Of a DNA stretch of 64,000 bases, positions 34,311 to 47,021 are shown piece by piece. This DNA is from Bifiguratus adelaidae. Its lineage: Eukaryota > Mucoromycota > Endogonomycetes > Endogonales. Location: positions 1 to 64,000 of the forward strand of contig MVBO01000071.1 in the NCBI GenBank assembly GCA_002261195.1. The letters are read 5' to 3'. The translations under genes were made by a program, and so were the position numbers. Numbering within the stretch: position 1 is the stretch's first letter; every line of letters starts with the position of its first letter. Below the pieces are notes generated by a model. That model made no database searches. It was not told the DNA's origin and saw nothing but the letters and a program-made list of their open reading frames with translations.

Positions 34311-37300
34311 TCACTCTTCTTCCTTTTTACGCTTTGGTCTTCCCGGAGGACGACCTCGTCTCTTGGTGGATGTGGTTGGACTCGGCGCGTATTGTTCGGC
34401 ACGCAATGCTCTTGCTGCGACCTTGGGCTGATTCTGTGGGAGCCATTCATCAATGAGCTTCTTTTTGATGTCGGGTTCCAAGAGCCAGAGCAAGAGTTCG
34501 GATGCTGTGCCACGATCAGACGGTCTCGCGCGCACCACCTTGAGCAAGAGATCTCTACTGCATGGTCCGCTCACTTCACGCTCAATCGTCTTTTCGATGC
34601 GATAATCGTCTTGGACAATGTATCGGATGCCCTTAATGTCGGTGTCCATGATACCGTGCCATGGCTCGGTTTCGGAAAAGATCTTCCAAATGATGACTCC
34701 GATAGAGTACATGTCTTCGGCTTTGGGATCTATAAGATACGGCAAGGTATCAAAGTCGGTGCGATTCTTGGGCAAGGTTTGAATGGATCTAAATAAAAGT
34801 GTGAGATTTGATGTCTATCATGAACAAGGACATCCTTACCTGTACATGCGATAGCCGTGATCTGGTGTACCCTTGACCCATGGAAGCTCATCACAAGCAT
34901 CTTCAAGCTCAGCCACGGTCTTGGGTGTCACTCCGTCATCTGTTGCGGCAGGCATCCACCATTTGCGCACATCATCGGCATGGCAAAACACAGCTTTGCC
35001 AAAATCTATAAGGTATAGATGGGGTCGGGTACTGCCGTCTTCCAACTTGACGTGTGGATCTTCGTTGACCATGTAATTAACTTCGGAAAGATCTCGGTGG
35101 GCCAAGCCTTGGGCATGGACACCTTGCATCGCCCGAAGCATTTGGCAGATGAGTTCGTATTTTTGGTAAGCCGTTATCCGATGATGAGAATGGGCATGAA
35201 TGTATTGTTTGAGTGTTTGTTGATATCTGCGGGCCGTCAGTGTATGCAATAAACGTCATCGCTTGGTACACACCTCTCCATGGACAGCCCGATCATTTCG
35301 CCATCATCACCTTCCAGCACTTCTATCATTTGCCCAACATAGGGCACGTTTTGGAGTTTGCTAAGCAGATGTTGAGCGCATTTCGTATTTGCACGTCCCT
35401 TTACTTACACAAGGCTAGCGATTTCGGTAACGCGTTGATGCACCGTCATTTCACGGAACGTTTGGACAACCTTGGTTGGGTCATTTTGGACAAAATAGAC
35501 TTGTTTAAAGAAGCCTTCCGCAGCCGGGAAAGTAGTCAGATGATCGCTGTAACTGCTGATTTTTGCGATGGAAACATGATGTCTCAAACACTCTGCCACG
35601 ACCCATAAGATGACATTCGTGCTTGGTCGAGCACTTACCATCACGTAGCTTGCGCATAATTTCTGCCTCATGCTCTAGCTGGACTTGATCCGGGGTACGA
35701 AAGCTCATGATGGCCTCGACGAATCGCTTAATATATTCCTTGTCCTCGTCGGGGTTTTCTTCGCTTGCCGGCGTCTCATTAACTTCCAATTTCGTGGTTG
35801 CAAATGGTTTCCGTACGAGATCTCGCTCCATGTTGCTATTGATCTCCACTTCAATTTCACCAATGGCCTTGAGCATCCGTACCTTCATCCAAGCTTTTGG
35901 CGTTTCCGACGGAATCGGCTCGGGCCATTGGGAGACATCAATGTCATTGCGTGAGCCAATGGGTTTCACCAAGGCAGCCTGCGCTCTCAACAAAACAAGG
36001 TCAGTATTATCCGGAACCTTCTCAGTATGGACGTTGTAGAGCACAATGAGCAGGCCATTCGGATCGTCCCGCGCTTTTTCCAGAAAAGTGCGATTTTTGG
36101 AAATGTAGAGACGTGGTAATGGGGTTTTGAAGCGAAGTTCGCTGTAAATGTCATGGCGACCGACAATGAGGTGAGGATCCGCTTTGAATGTATTGATGGC
36201 TTCAAAGAAGCCCGAGTTGAGAGACTTGAAAGCATCATTGGCGGCAGAATTAAAGCCACGAGTTTGGGTGGTGTCTTCGGGATCGAGAGCACGCACAACG
36301 TAGAGAGAGCTAACGATGGTTTCAAGATATTAGTACGATTGTCCATATGACGTGCAGGGCATCAACTTGATCTTACCTGCTTAGATCATACGTCAGACCG
36401 CGATCATCCCAACCGAGCTCTTCAGGCAGGGAAAGGCCGGGATTGCCTTTCCATTGTAAAGATATGCCATGTGCAAACCTGAAAATTGATGGTCAATAAA
36501 GGTCAATATAGCTTGAACTCCTTCAACTCACCCAGCTTGAGCTTCAGCAATCGTTTTTGATGCCAAATTGTTCATCGTCATTGCTCTTGCTGGGATGGGC
36601 CCGGAATTGTCATGGAATTTGACAGCGTTCTTCCAAATGAGATCGAGATCTGCTTCAAAATCTTTGATAGTAGTATAACTGTTGCTCCATAGCTTTTGCT
36701 CGACTGTGGCTAAGTCCATAGGTTTTGTGATAACTTGATGATAAACAGTTGCCGAGTCCGGAACTGGAACGATAAATGGGATAGCATGTGATGATGAAAA
36801 GAGTTCTCGAAGCACATAATTGCACTTGCGAAGCTCGGTAATAGGCATATTGGCCTCATCAGAATATTCAGAAGGGAAAGGTGACTCTGAATCCCTGGCT
36901 GGAGATAGAACTGATGGCGAATTAGGTGTGGCAGTTCCAGGCACTGAGCTGGGACCGTCCTCAGAAGGAGTGACTGGTGCACGATTGGCCTGATTGGCTT
37001 GATGGGTCGCGTGGTTAGAAGATGACAAGGTGAATGAACTCAGGCTGTGATCTTTGGTCATCATCCTAGCTTTGACGGCAGCCTTGGTCGCATTTCGATA
37101 TACGCGCAAATCCGCAGACGGAGAATCAGTAGCGACATCTGCCTTTAAATGCTGCTGTGCGGGTGATGTTGACTTCTTTGACAGCCCATCACTACCTCTG
37201 CCCCTGCCCCTGCCGCCGGCAACAGATCCACGTCCAACGGCAGTATCAGCATACCGGACACCTTCATTCCCCGTTGGCTTGCTCGGTCGCGTTTTAGGAA

Positions 37301-38830
37301 TCTCCCTTGTAAGGACTACCTCATCCTCAGCTCTGGCAAAGTTATCTCCGTTTGGAGTGCGACTGATAGGTGGCCTTCCGGGACCGGGCCGCGACCCGTA
37401 CGAAGTATGCGTTCCTGTGGACACCGACGCTTTACGCGCAAAGTAGTCATCACCATCGCGATTTGATGAGACAACATCTGGTGTGGCAGAGTTCCGTTCA
37501 CGTGACTAGACAGAAGTTAAATCATTGGCATATCTCTGGTAAGGTAGACCTGCATCACTTACCGTCTTGGCAGTGATGACTCTAGCATGAACGTCAGATA
37601 GCCTTCGTTGAGTATCCAGACTTGGCTCGCCATCAAGATCATGAACAATTTTGTTGAGCGGATGTGGTTCGATCACGTCCGAGATCGTCGAGTCGTCGCT
37701 GTCCTCACGCTGATGGACTGCCGCTCCGTTCTCGCCAAAGACTTGCGTAGCTCCAACTTCTTTGATGAGTTGTACAATCTGAGCAAAAGGATGCGACGTT
37801 TCAATGTCTTCACCTTCCGTGTCCGTGGTCATCGTCCAAAGCGTGTCCACGTCACTGCCTGTGAAGGTGCCTATGAGACGAATGACAGCTTGAATTTTGC
37901 TTTCCGCAGACGCGTTGCTAATCTCGTCAAACAATCGCTTGTCAACGTAGGCTTGCGGCGCATTCCTCAGGGTGCCGCTGTCCAGGGAAGGCAATAACTT
38001 GAAATTCTTCGATCGCGAATTTAGATACATGGGCTCGTCATCAGAATGCACGGGAAATAGGTGATGCGCGTTCCAAAATGCATGTGGCGCATTTGGTCTT
38101 GGTGGCATCGTGTCCGAGTCCGGCAAGAGTGAGGGTGTTCTTGCGGCAAACCCAATACCGTCAGTTGTATGCGCTCTTATACGGCGTGTAGTTGGATCCT
38201 CGAGGAAGCGCTGAATCAAGGGGTGAGATACAGCACATCCTGGCCCACTACTAGGCCAATTCACTTACGTTCGTGTTGGATATATCCTTCATCGAACTCG
38301 TTCGCAGCCGTTTCTGCGTGGGAGGTCCCAATCCTGGTAGGTTGTATAGCTGCGTCAAGATCGAAGCAGCATTAATCTCTTCACTGCCCTCAGGATTTGC
38401 GCGCTTAAGTCCTCGAGAGACCTGATCGAGAGCCTCCCGTATAGATGGTGGCGGCTGTCCATCTGTCGATGCTTCGGCAGCACTAGGTGGGTCACCGTTG
38501 ACACCTATACAAAGACCTTGTTGAGCATCCACGTATCAATAGTACAAGACAACACAAACCTCCAGAATCCATCTGGGTACTCGTAGCAGCTAGCAGAGAC
38601 AAACCATCGTCAGTATTGGCGTTTTGCGCTGGTGATACGGCTTCCAATGGTTGCGTGTTGTTCGTGCGCTTGGTGGCCTCTTCTTGATGGCCAACACTTA
38701 GTTCACTGACAACGTCTAAGCTTTCTGGCGTTGCTTTATGTCGAAAGAGTCTATGTTGTCGGAGCTGAGTCGCGGCCAAGCTTCCTTGAAACTCTTTTCC
38801 ACAAGATGAACACCGTTGCACGCTCGACAT
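34311..38830 (-). CDS. C2H2 zinc finger-bromodomain-kinase-like-AT-hook fusion protein
   Basis: Ten exons, 38830-38560, 38504-38269, 38210-37563, 37505-36532, 36478-36377, 36309-35639, 35592-35409, 35360-35274, 35226-34840 and 34788-34311, join in frame to 1345 aa. Order: C2H2 finger CSSCGKEF...QLRQHRLFRH near residue 7; disordered region; bromodomain about 606-709 with PFIVPVP, KPMDLATVEQKL and WKNAVKFHDN; an unassigned domain to about 965; a protein-kinase-like fold with HRDLSEVN at 1101-1108 and DFG at 1132-1134; then a C-terminal AT-hook-like RRGRPPGRPKRKK. The beta-3 lysine is not obvious (TKVVQTF), so activity is uncertain. It looks like a chromatin reader and effector in one chain. I know no named protein with this layout. 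Confidence 0.85.
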
Positions 38831-39144
38831 AACCGATACTTAAAGCGCTGGCGTGAAAGAGAACTGCGAGGTATTGGCCACACCTGCAGTCAACCAGTCT
38901 CTAGAGCGCTACCAGACTCTCTTGAAGAGTGATCTTGTCAAAAACAGCGGCAGTCTATCCCTTCTGCAAAAACCCCAAAACAAAGGCTTTTTAAGCCTCT
39001 ATTGTTTTAAGATGAGCAATAAAGAAGTAACAGAGGGACAAAAAGCGAGTCTTGAGCAGCTGCGGGGGATATTACCGTTGGAAATGCTTTGTAGAAGGAC
39101 AAAAACCGGGACAGCGGACGACAATGCAGAAAAGTGCGGTGTTT
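38831..39144. other. Intergenic, no gene seen
   Basis: About 310 bp between the start of the bromodomain-kinase gene and the stop of the MFS transporter, both on the minus strand. It must hold the promoter of the fusion gene. No TATA box close to the start and no coding frame with supporting evidence were seen. Confidence 0.4.
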
Positions 39145-41619
39145 TTATCCTACATGCAGGGCTAGAGTGCCTTCTCTTGCCTCTGCTACCCACTCTGGCA
39201 CGCGCAAGCTCAAGAGATAGCCTACAGTAGTCAATACACTCATTACCAAAAAGATAAAGTAATTGTCAAACGGGAAAGGTAGACTGTTGGTTAGACTCCA
39301 GCTCCAGATGGAGCCGCCAAGCGCTGGACCAATGGCTCTCACAAATGAAACCGAGGTTTGTCCGATGCCATTCACAGTTCCGAGCATTTCTGGAGGCGCT
39401 GAATTGTTTACCTGAGGAGCGTTTAGAGGTGTTAGCGGTAATAGAGCAGCAAAACATGACTTACCATCAACATCACGGCGGTGTAGCTGATGGTGGTCAA
39501 GCAAAATCGAACGGTAAGATTAAGCACGGTTAACCACCATACTGCCAAATCAATTCCAACGTCTTTGACCGTAGCTACTTTGCTGATCAACGGACATGCA
39601 ACATATACAGGTATGTACCAGATAAGTGACCAACGATACAAGCGCATCGTCGACACATGTTTGGTCAACCGTGGATAGAGCCCGAATTGAGCTACAAGTT
39701 GAATAAGTCCCATAAGTGAGAGTGAGACGGCTAGATCGGGCGCTCCCCAACCAAGCCCACCGACTATTGGTTCTGCCACAGCATATAAACTGAAGAGTTC
39801 ATCAAAGATCATGCAATGAAAACCGAGCATGGTGTACGTTGCAATGACCGCCCAAGAAATCGGGCTCAGCGAGAATATGGATTGAGTCTTGGCGTAATCG
39901 GGGACGGCAACGACGACCGTGACAGCATCTTCTTCTTGGCGTACGACTGATCCAGCGATTTCCTCATTTTCCTCCGCAACCGCTGGAATTTCACTCTGAA
40001 CTTCGGCTTCTCCAACAATCACAACGTCCTCTGCCTCTGTCATCACCAGATAATGTACAGGATCTGTTTCGTCGTTGTATTGACTTAGGTCATCAATGTG
40101 TGCGAGCTCGTCGTCTTCGTTCATGTCATTGTCGATGTCAGAGGCTGCACCCTGAAGCGTACCAAAACCTGAGATGATTTCGGGAATGGTCGAGGCGTGC
40201 GTGTTGACACTACTGGCCAGATCCGCAAATATGTGTTTCAGCTGTGTACTCTTGATCGACATGGCGCCGCTTGCTGGTTGATAATGCGTAGATTGATGAC
40301 TTGCTTCCTCGGAATGGTCATGCAAATATCGATACATTGATCCACGTATGGAACCTTGCACAGATCCACGCGCAGATCCGAAATAAGATCCACAGATCGA
40401 GCCACGAACCGACATGGTTTCATAACCGCTTGGGTATCTAGAGAGAAGAGGTCCCAATGTGTCCTCATTGGAATCATCGCTGGGATGGAATGTCGGCTTT
40501 GGGGCATAGAGTGGATGTGTCTCTTCAAAGTAAAGAAAGCCAATGATGAGGCCTGCTCCGGATATGATTGCTGATACAATGCAAGGAAGTAGGTATGGGT
40601 ATGCTTCGAAGAGAGGGAAGGAGCCGAATAGTGATGGAAATTGAGTGACAGGATTAGAGAGGAGACCTCCGATAACTGGTCCAGCTGAGATACAGTCAGT
40701 ATCACATGTCGAGCAGCCTTACTTTGAATCTTACCAATGCCACCGACTCCCCAACAGAATCCAAACATGGCAAAAGCCATAGGCTGATTGGTATGATCGG
40801 TGATTTCTCCTAAAACGCTTTTGGATACTCCGACATTGCCTATAAAGGACTCCTTTACTCGTTGGCTCAATGACCTAGTCAGCAATTTACCATTAAGAGC
40901 TCCACAAAGGCACCGAGATAGAACCGCAAAGGCCAATGTTTTTGACATGCCAAACATAATCATAGTGATAGTATTTCCAAGCAGGCCACATAGCAACACT
41001 GGTTTCCTGCCAAATCTATCACTCAGTAGACCCCACAGGATGGAAGTAAGGAATTGAGCCATAAAATAGGCGGACGCTATACGCCGCGTCAGCAAGTGTC
41101 ACTCTACCGAAAGAATACTGCCACTCACCGATAGTTCCTATAATGCAACATCCACGAAATATCATCCGTCAGAACGTCTTTCATCATCCAGAAATCACAC
41201 TCACCAGCATAAAATCCAATCCCCTTGTCATCCTCGGTCACGCCAAAGTCGCGCACCTAGCCGAACAAACCAAGTTTTACAACTGACACTTGTGTAACCA
41301 TCGCAATATACGCGTACCATAAAGTAGATGAAAGGAAGAAGGATAGTGGAACTTAGAGGCTCACTGAAGATGCATACGCTGAGTACTAGATGAAACAAAC
41401 ATTAGAGCAATTACTTGACACCTAGGGACACTGCTGAACAGCGACGCGGGAGCTTCCGCTCAATCACTTACCTGCCATAGGCATTCTCGGCAACGGAATA
41501 ACACCCTGAGGTGGATTGGCATCGAATGCATGTAGCAAGGACACGCGCTCAGATATAGATCCGACCATTGAGTCTCTCCGAAGTCTGCTTCGTTGCGAAA
41601 CGGTATCCGTATTCCGCAT
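39145..41619 (-). CDS. Major facilitator superfamily transporter (ZIFL/YCR023C-like)
   Basis: Eight exons, 41619-41472, 41385-41318, 41256-41205, 41137-41129, 41076-40891, 40839-40735, 40684-39465 and 39411-39145, give 684 aa. The first half shows PLSSTILLPFIYFMVRDF, GFYAGTIASAYFMAQF and the MFS loop signature GLLSDRFGRKP; GPVIGGLL follows. A long cytosolic central loop of about 200 residues is acidic and holds a repeated RGS/GSxRGS pattern. The second half has the remaining helices and SFVRAIGPALGGSIWSWS. It fits the drug:H+ antiporter-like group related to plant ZIF1 and yeast YCR023C; substrate unknown. Exon 4 is only 9 nt, coding within GTIA of a transmembrane helix. Confidence 0.87.
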
Positions 41620-41895
41620 CGTGCAAATTTGTTTCACTTCAATACAAAATGGGAGATAAAAGTCTAGGTTGTCAAGCTTTTCAACAACACCGATCCCGCA
41701 GACGTCCTCCAACAAACCCTCCCCACACGCAGCGTCAACAAGCGGTCAAAGAACCGCCAACAACACGAAGCTGTGAGTAGTCCGTTGAAAATACCCTGCA
41801 CCTGACAGCTGTCCCGTTTGGGGGGGTGACGACACAAATTTTATCGAGTGAACTGCGGCAGTAGGCGATCGACGGTTGACGCGACCGTGTCCAGA

Positions 41896-43806
41896 ATGGG
41901 AGAAAAGCTTTCAGAGTATGAAAAAGAGCGCTTGGAAAACATTCGGTAAGTGGAGACTTGGGTGCGCAACGGCTGTTCTGGCTCACTGGGTGAGTTTAGG
42001 AGGAATAAGGCTATATTGCAAGAGCTTGACCTACAACCGCTTTCCAACCATATTAAACCCGCAACACCACCAAAGGCCAAGGAAACCAAGCGAAAGGCTC
42101 CAAAGCGGGAAAAGAAGGAAGTTACCGTACCGCAGCGCGTTTCGCTTCGACTCAAGGGTATTGCCGCGGCACCAGCAAAGCCGGAAAATGGCGCATCAGC
42201 CTATGGGAGCAGTTTGACAGAGGTTGCACCGAAACGGAGGCGGATCGAAGGTGATTTGACCTTGCAAGGCATAGAAAGCAAAATTACAGATGAGAAGGAT
42301 ACAAAGGGCTTTCTTAATCTGTTGTCGGGCCTATCACACCATCGCGATCTGGGGGGAGAAGAGGAAGGACCTCGGGAGATATCCGCGAAGGTACCGAAAT
42401 CTCTGCTAACTGAATTGCAAAGCTTGAGCGTGCGGCATGAATGGCGAACGGTGAAAGTGACACCAGAAAGAATTTACGCCTGTGTGTAAGTTGTAACATC
42501 CGTCGCATGGGGAGGTCACTGATCTTTCGTCCTTTAACCATAGATTTCATCCGTCACCGCAAAAGGTACTCGCCATAGCAGGTATGTCATGTCGGGCATG
42601 GGGCTTGATTCGTTACACTTTAACACTTGCACAATAGGCGACAAGTTGGGTAATATTGGCTTCTGGGATGTCAATGGTTTCACAGAGACCACCGCCGACG
42701 AAGACGACGAAGAATCCGAAAAAGAGCCCGTCGTATACGCCTACCAACCACACGCTCGTACTATTAGCTGCTTGCTCATGAACCCTGCCGATTCCACCAA
42801 ACTTCTTAGTAGTTCATATGATAATTCGATTCGAGTCTTTGATATGCAAAAGCAGTCTTTTGTGGAAGCTTTCGTTCCCGACGATGACATTGAAATACCA
42901 TTCTGCAGTATCGATACCAACAGAGAAGGGAATACGGTACGTCAAAGCAGCTCACTCATTCCTCGCTCATAAAATGGGTCAACAGATTTATTTCTCGACA
43001 CAACACGGAGAAGTAGGGTAGGTGAAAAACTATGGAATGTCTGGTGGGCCAATGGTTAAGCAAGCAATGCTCGCTATACAGGTTTCATGATACACGCGAA
43101 AAGCTTGGCGTCTTTAAGAGCTACCAAATTGCACCCAAGAAGATTGGTTGCATCCAGCTCAATCCAATCGACAACAACTACATGGTCACCAGCTGTAACG
43201 ACAAAACCGTGAATATATGGGACAAGCGGAAAATGATAAGCAATTCGCGTGGCACCGACAAACCCATCTCCATCTTTTCGCACTCACATAGTTATGCTGC
43301 GACTGCAGCATATTGGTCTCCTGATGGTCGATCGATAGCCAGTACTGGCTACGACGATAGGATCAAGCTGTACAGCGCGTCATCCGAAAAGGCATTCGAT
43401 TATGCAAACTGGTCGCTTGGGCCTGATATTCGTCATGACAACCACACCGGACAGTAAGTTGTGAACCGCCGGATTTTACAAGCAACTTCTTACATGCTCT
43501 TGTTGTCAGGTGGGTTACCATGTTCCGAGCTACATGGACAGGCAACAAACGAGCACAAGAGCATCCTTACTTTGTGATCGGAAATATGCGACGCTTTGTA
43601 GACATTTATTCCGGTGTCACCGGCGACTTACTAGTCCAGCTGGAAGATCAGGAAAGAATATCTGCAGTGCCAGCTGTGAATGCCTTCCATCCGTCCACAC
43701 CCAATATTACACGTAAGTTTTAATGACTTGAACGCATCGTTGTACTAAAGTGTTGTTAGTGGTTTCGGGCAATGCCAGTGGACGTATGCTATGTTGGACG
43801 TCTTGA
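41896..43806 (+). CDS. CMR1: WD40 DNA-damage-binding protein CMR1/WDR76
   Basis: Exons 41896-41945, 42000-42485, 42544-42581, 42638-42936, 42986-43017, 43082-43453, 43510-43712 and 43760-43806 give 508 aa. The N terminus is a charged helix (YEKERLENIRRNKAIL) then VSLRLKGI and KRRR, as in Cmr1. Seven WD-type blades follow, with IGFWDV, SSSYDNSIRVFD, VTSCNDKTVNIWD, STGYDDRIKLY and a final GNASGRMLCW. Cmr1/WDR76 binds DNA, associates with chromatin and replication-stress foci, and interacts with CCT. Its starts face the MFS gene 276 bp away. Confidence 0.9.
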
Positions 43807-43937
43807 GAGCGCATGTACCATTAATGCCCTTCTACTTAACGCTTATATCAATGCCAGGTTACTGTCACTGGACATTGTGTTCATAAAAGCGATCATATAA
43901 AGTATAAAGTTACCCTTCGTCCATTGTTCATGTTCTG

Positions 43938-43970
43938 TGACGTCAGCTGAATTATCAGGGTTAGGGCTAA
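43938..43970 (+). promoter_or_regulatory. CRE-like and TTAGGG promoter elements of the V-ATPase gene
   Basis: A palindromic TGACGTCA (43938-43945) and AGGGTTAGGGCTAA (43957-43970) lie 55-90 bp upstream of the V-ATPase start codon. The first is the binding site of CREB/ATF-type bZIP factors; the second resembles fungal telobox/Tbf1-type sites. Use in vivo is inferred. Confidence 0.4.
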
Positions 43971-44024
43971 TAAAGAGACTGCCACTAGAGAACATTCAAC
44001 CACTTGTTGCGCTTGTGTACAATT

Positions 44025-46800
44025 ATGGCTCCCTCGACGCTCTTCCGTTCGGAAGAGATGTCGCTTATTCAGCTCTACATACCGTCGGAAGTCGCTCAGC
44101 CGACGGTGGCAGAGCTTGGTGAGCTTGGCGTTATTCAGTTTAGAGATCTCAATCCGGACGTGAATGCATTCCAGCGGGCGTTTGTTAACGAAATACGACG
44201 ACTTGATGAGCTGGAGCGACAGCTGCGCTTCTTTGATACAAATATGGCCAAAATGGACATTCAAGCGCGACCGGCTCCCGAGTTACCCTACTCGTCAAGG
44301 GCACGCAGAGCTCAAGAGATCGACGACCTCGCAGACCGCATTCGTGAGCATGAAGCTCGGATTATTCAAATGAACGAGTCTCACGAAACGCTACAAAAGC
44401 GCTATCTTGAACTTACAGAACTTCGACACGTGCTTCGCGAGACGGCAGTGTTTTTCGAGGAAGTCAATAATCGCCAAGAAGACATCCGTGGATCTTTTGA
44501 CGAATCAGACACTGCTCCCTTATTGGAAAACGATATCGAGCAACAGGCGACCATCGAGTCATCTCAGCGACTCAACATTGGCTATGTTACTGGTGTCATC
44601 GCGCGAAACCGCCTACAGACGTTTGAGCGCGTGCTTTGGCGATCTCTTCGCGGTAATCTTTACATGAATACTGCTGACATAGATGAGCCTATAGTCGATC
44701 CTGCAACAGATGAGCTTGTGGAAAAGACCGTCTTCATCATCTTTGCGCACGGAACAGAAGTCATCAACAAGATACGAAAAATCTCAGACAGCATGGGCGC
44801 CAATCTTTATGCCATCGACGACACAGCTGATAAACGTAGAGAAGCCACCTTGGAGGTGACGGCTCGTATTGAAGATCTCAATAATGTAAGCGACGCGCCT
44901 TTATTTCTGCTTACTTGACGCTTACATTCCTTAGGTCTTGTCCAACACCAATAACACTAGGCGAGCTGAACTGACTAATATCGCGGACAACTCTGCCGTG
45001 TGGACAATCATTGTGAAAAAGGAGAAGGCGACCTATCATACCATGAATCTGTTCAACTACGATGTAGGTCGCAAATGCCTCATCGCCGAAGGATGGTGTG
45101 CGACAAATGATATTCCCGTCATCCAAAACGCCTTAAAAACCGCAACGGTATGTTTTAGTGGGCAACTCTTTTGCCGGGCTTGTAACTGATTACCCCTAGG
45201 AATCGACTGGATCAAATTTGTCTTCCATCCTCACAGAACTACACACGACCAAAAAGCCTCCCACCTATCACAGGACCAACAAATTCACAGAAGGCTTTCA
45301 GAATCTCATTGATTCCTATGGTGTCGCACGTTACAGAGAAGTCAATCCTGGTCTCTTCACAATCATCTCATTTCCTTTTCTATTCGCTGTCATGTTTGGT
45401 GATGTCGGCCATGGATTCCTCATGTTATTGGCCGCCCTTTACATGGTTCTCAATGAGAAGCAATGGATGAAGAGAGATTTAGGCGAGATTACGTCCATGT
45501 TCTTTGGTGGTCGATACCTGATATTGCTGATGGCAGCTTTCTCCATTTATACTGGCTTCATTTACAACGACATGTTTTCACAAAGTCTTCACATCTTCAA
45601 GTCTGGTTGGGACTGGCCTGCTGAAAGAGTGAACATGACTGTCGAGGCGGTATCGAATGGGCATGTTTACGCTATCGGTCTCGATCCGGCATGGCACGCT
45701 GCAAAGGACAACAATTTGATATTCACAAATTCGTACAAGATGAAGCAAGCCATTGTCCTTGGGGTCATCCACATGACCTTTGCTATCTGTCTTCAAGTCT
45801 ACAATCACGCCTTTTATGGACACAAGGAATTCATTTGGGCTGAATTCCTGCCGCAGATCCTCTTTATGGAAAGCATTTTCGGCTACCTTGTCCTTTGCAT
45901 CGTCTACAAGTGGAGTGTGAATTGGTGGGAATTGGATGCTGACGGCAATCACATTCACAACTCTCCTCCATCGCTACTCAATATGCTCATTTACATGTTC
46001 CTCAAGCCCGGCACCGTAGATGCAAGCGAACAATTATACCCTGGACAAGCTACAATTCAAACACTACTCATCTTGATCGCCGTTGTCTGCGTTCCATGGA
46101 TGTTGCTCGTGAAACCATACTTGATGAAGTGGGAGCACAACAAGCACAAGGCGCTTGGTTATCAGCAAGTTCGTGAAGGTGACAACAGAGTGTCTTATGA
46201 GGACGAGGATGATAATGGTGCCGGCACAGTCATTGCCGATGATAGTGAAGAGGAGGAGGTGGGTTACTGTACACCTGTATGCCCCAAAACTAACGTAGAG
46301 TCCACCATTTAGTTTGATTTCAGTGAAGAAATGATCCATCAGACGATTCACACCATTGAATTCTGCCTCAACTGTATCTCAAATACGGCTTCGTATCTGC
46401 GGTTGTGGGCATTGTCACTTGCGCATGGTAAGTCATATATATTCCCGTGAACTCTAAGCGGATATTGAATAAAACTTCTCGCAGCTCAACTGTCGTCAGT
46501 ATTATGGAGCATGACCATTGCCAACTTTTTTGGGGTTCCCGGGATCTTCGGTGCCATTGGCCTTGTCGTTGCATTTGCCGTATGGATCAACGGTACCGTC
46601 GGTATCCTCATTTTCATGGAAGGGCTTTCTGCCTTTTTGCACGCCCTGCGTCTTCATTGGTATGTGGATTCTGTGGCTGTAATAGTTGAGCCTGCTAATG
46701 GTTGTACAGGGTCGAATTCAATGGTAAATTCTACTATGGTGACGGCATCATGTTTGAGCCCTTTAGTTTCAAGGCTATTTTGGAGGCCAAATCGGCATAA
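44025..46800 (+). CDS. VPH1: V-type H+-ATPase subunit a (Vph1/Stv1)
   Basis: Exons 44025-44885, 44935-45147, 45200-46258, 46313-46427, 46485-46659 and 46710-46800 give 837 aa, the usual length. The N-terminal cytosolic half ([40 protein letters not shown]) has the coiled coil that holds the stator; the C-terminal half has eight membrane helices with [23 protein letters not shown] and [16 protein letters not shown], which contains the essential proton-path Arg (about residue 741). The end is [14 protein letters not shown]. It is the membrane stator and proton half-channel subunit. Fungi often have two copies (vacuole and Golgi); which one this is cannot be told. Confidence 0.96.
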
Positions 46801-47021
46801 ACTATTTGTCGACATTTAGATGATCAGTCCAAACAATAAAATTCCACCCTTTGGACCGTCTCTATGCATGGTCGTTCGTGGGTTTGCATTCGCGGAGCGA
46901 GATTGCATATGGATACAGGAGTAAGGGCTATTGTTACACTAACTATGGGGCTACACCGAATCGTCGCTGGAAAAAAGGTGGAATTAGCCCGGAAATGCAC
47001 ACAGTGGCCTAGACCAAATCC

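Noticed and set aside
36153-37446. Several plus-strand ORFs across the bromodomain gene
   Set aside because: They have no domain content and lie antisense to the fusion protein's coding exons.
38853-39230. 125-codon plus-strand ORF near the MFS stop
   Set aside because: It overlaps the transporter's last exon and shows no protein-like pattern or splice support.
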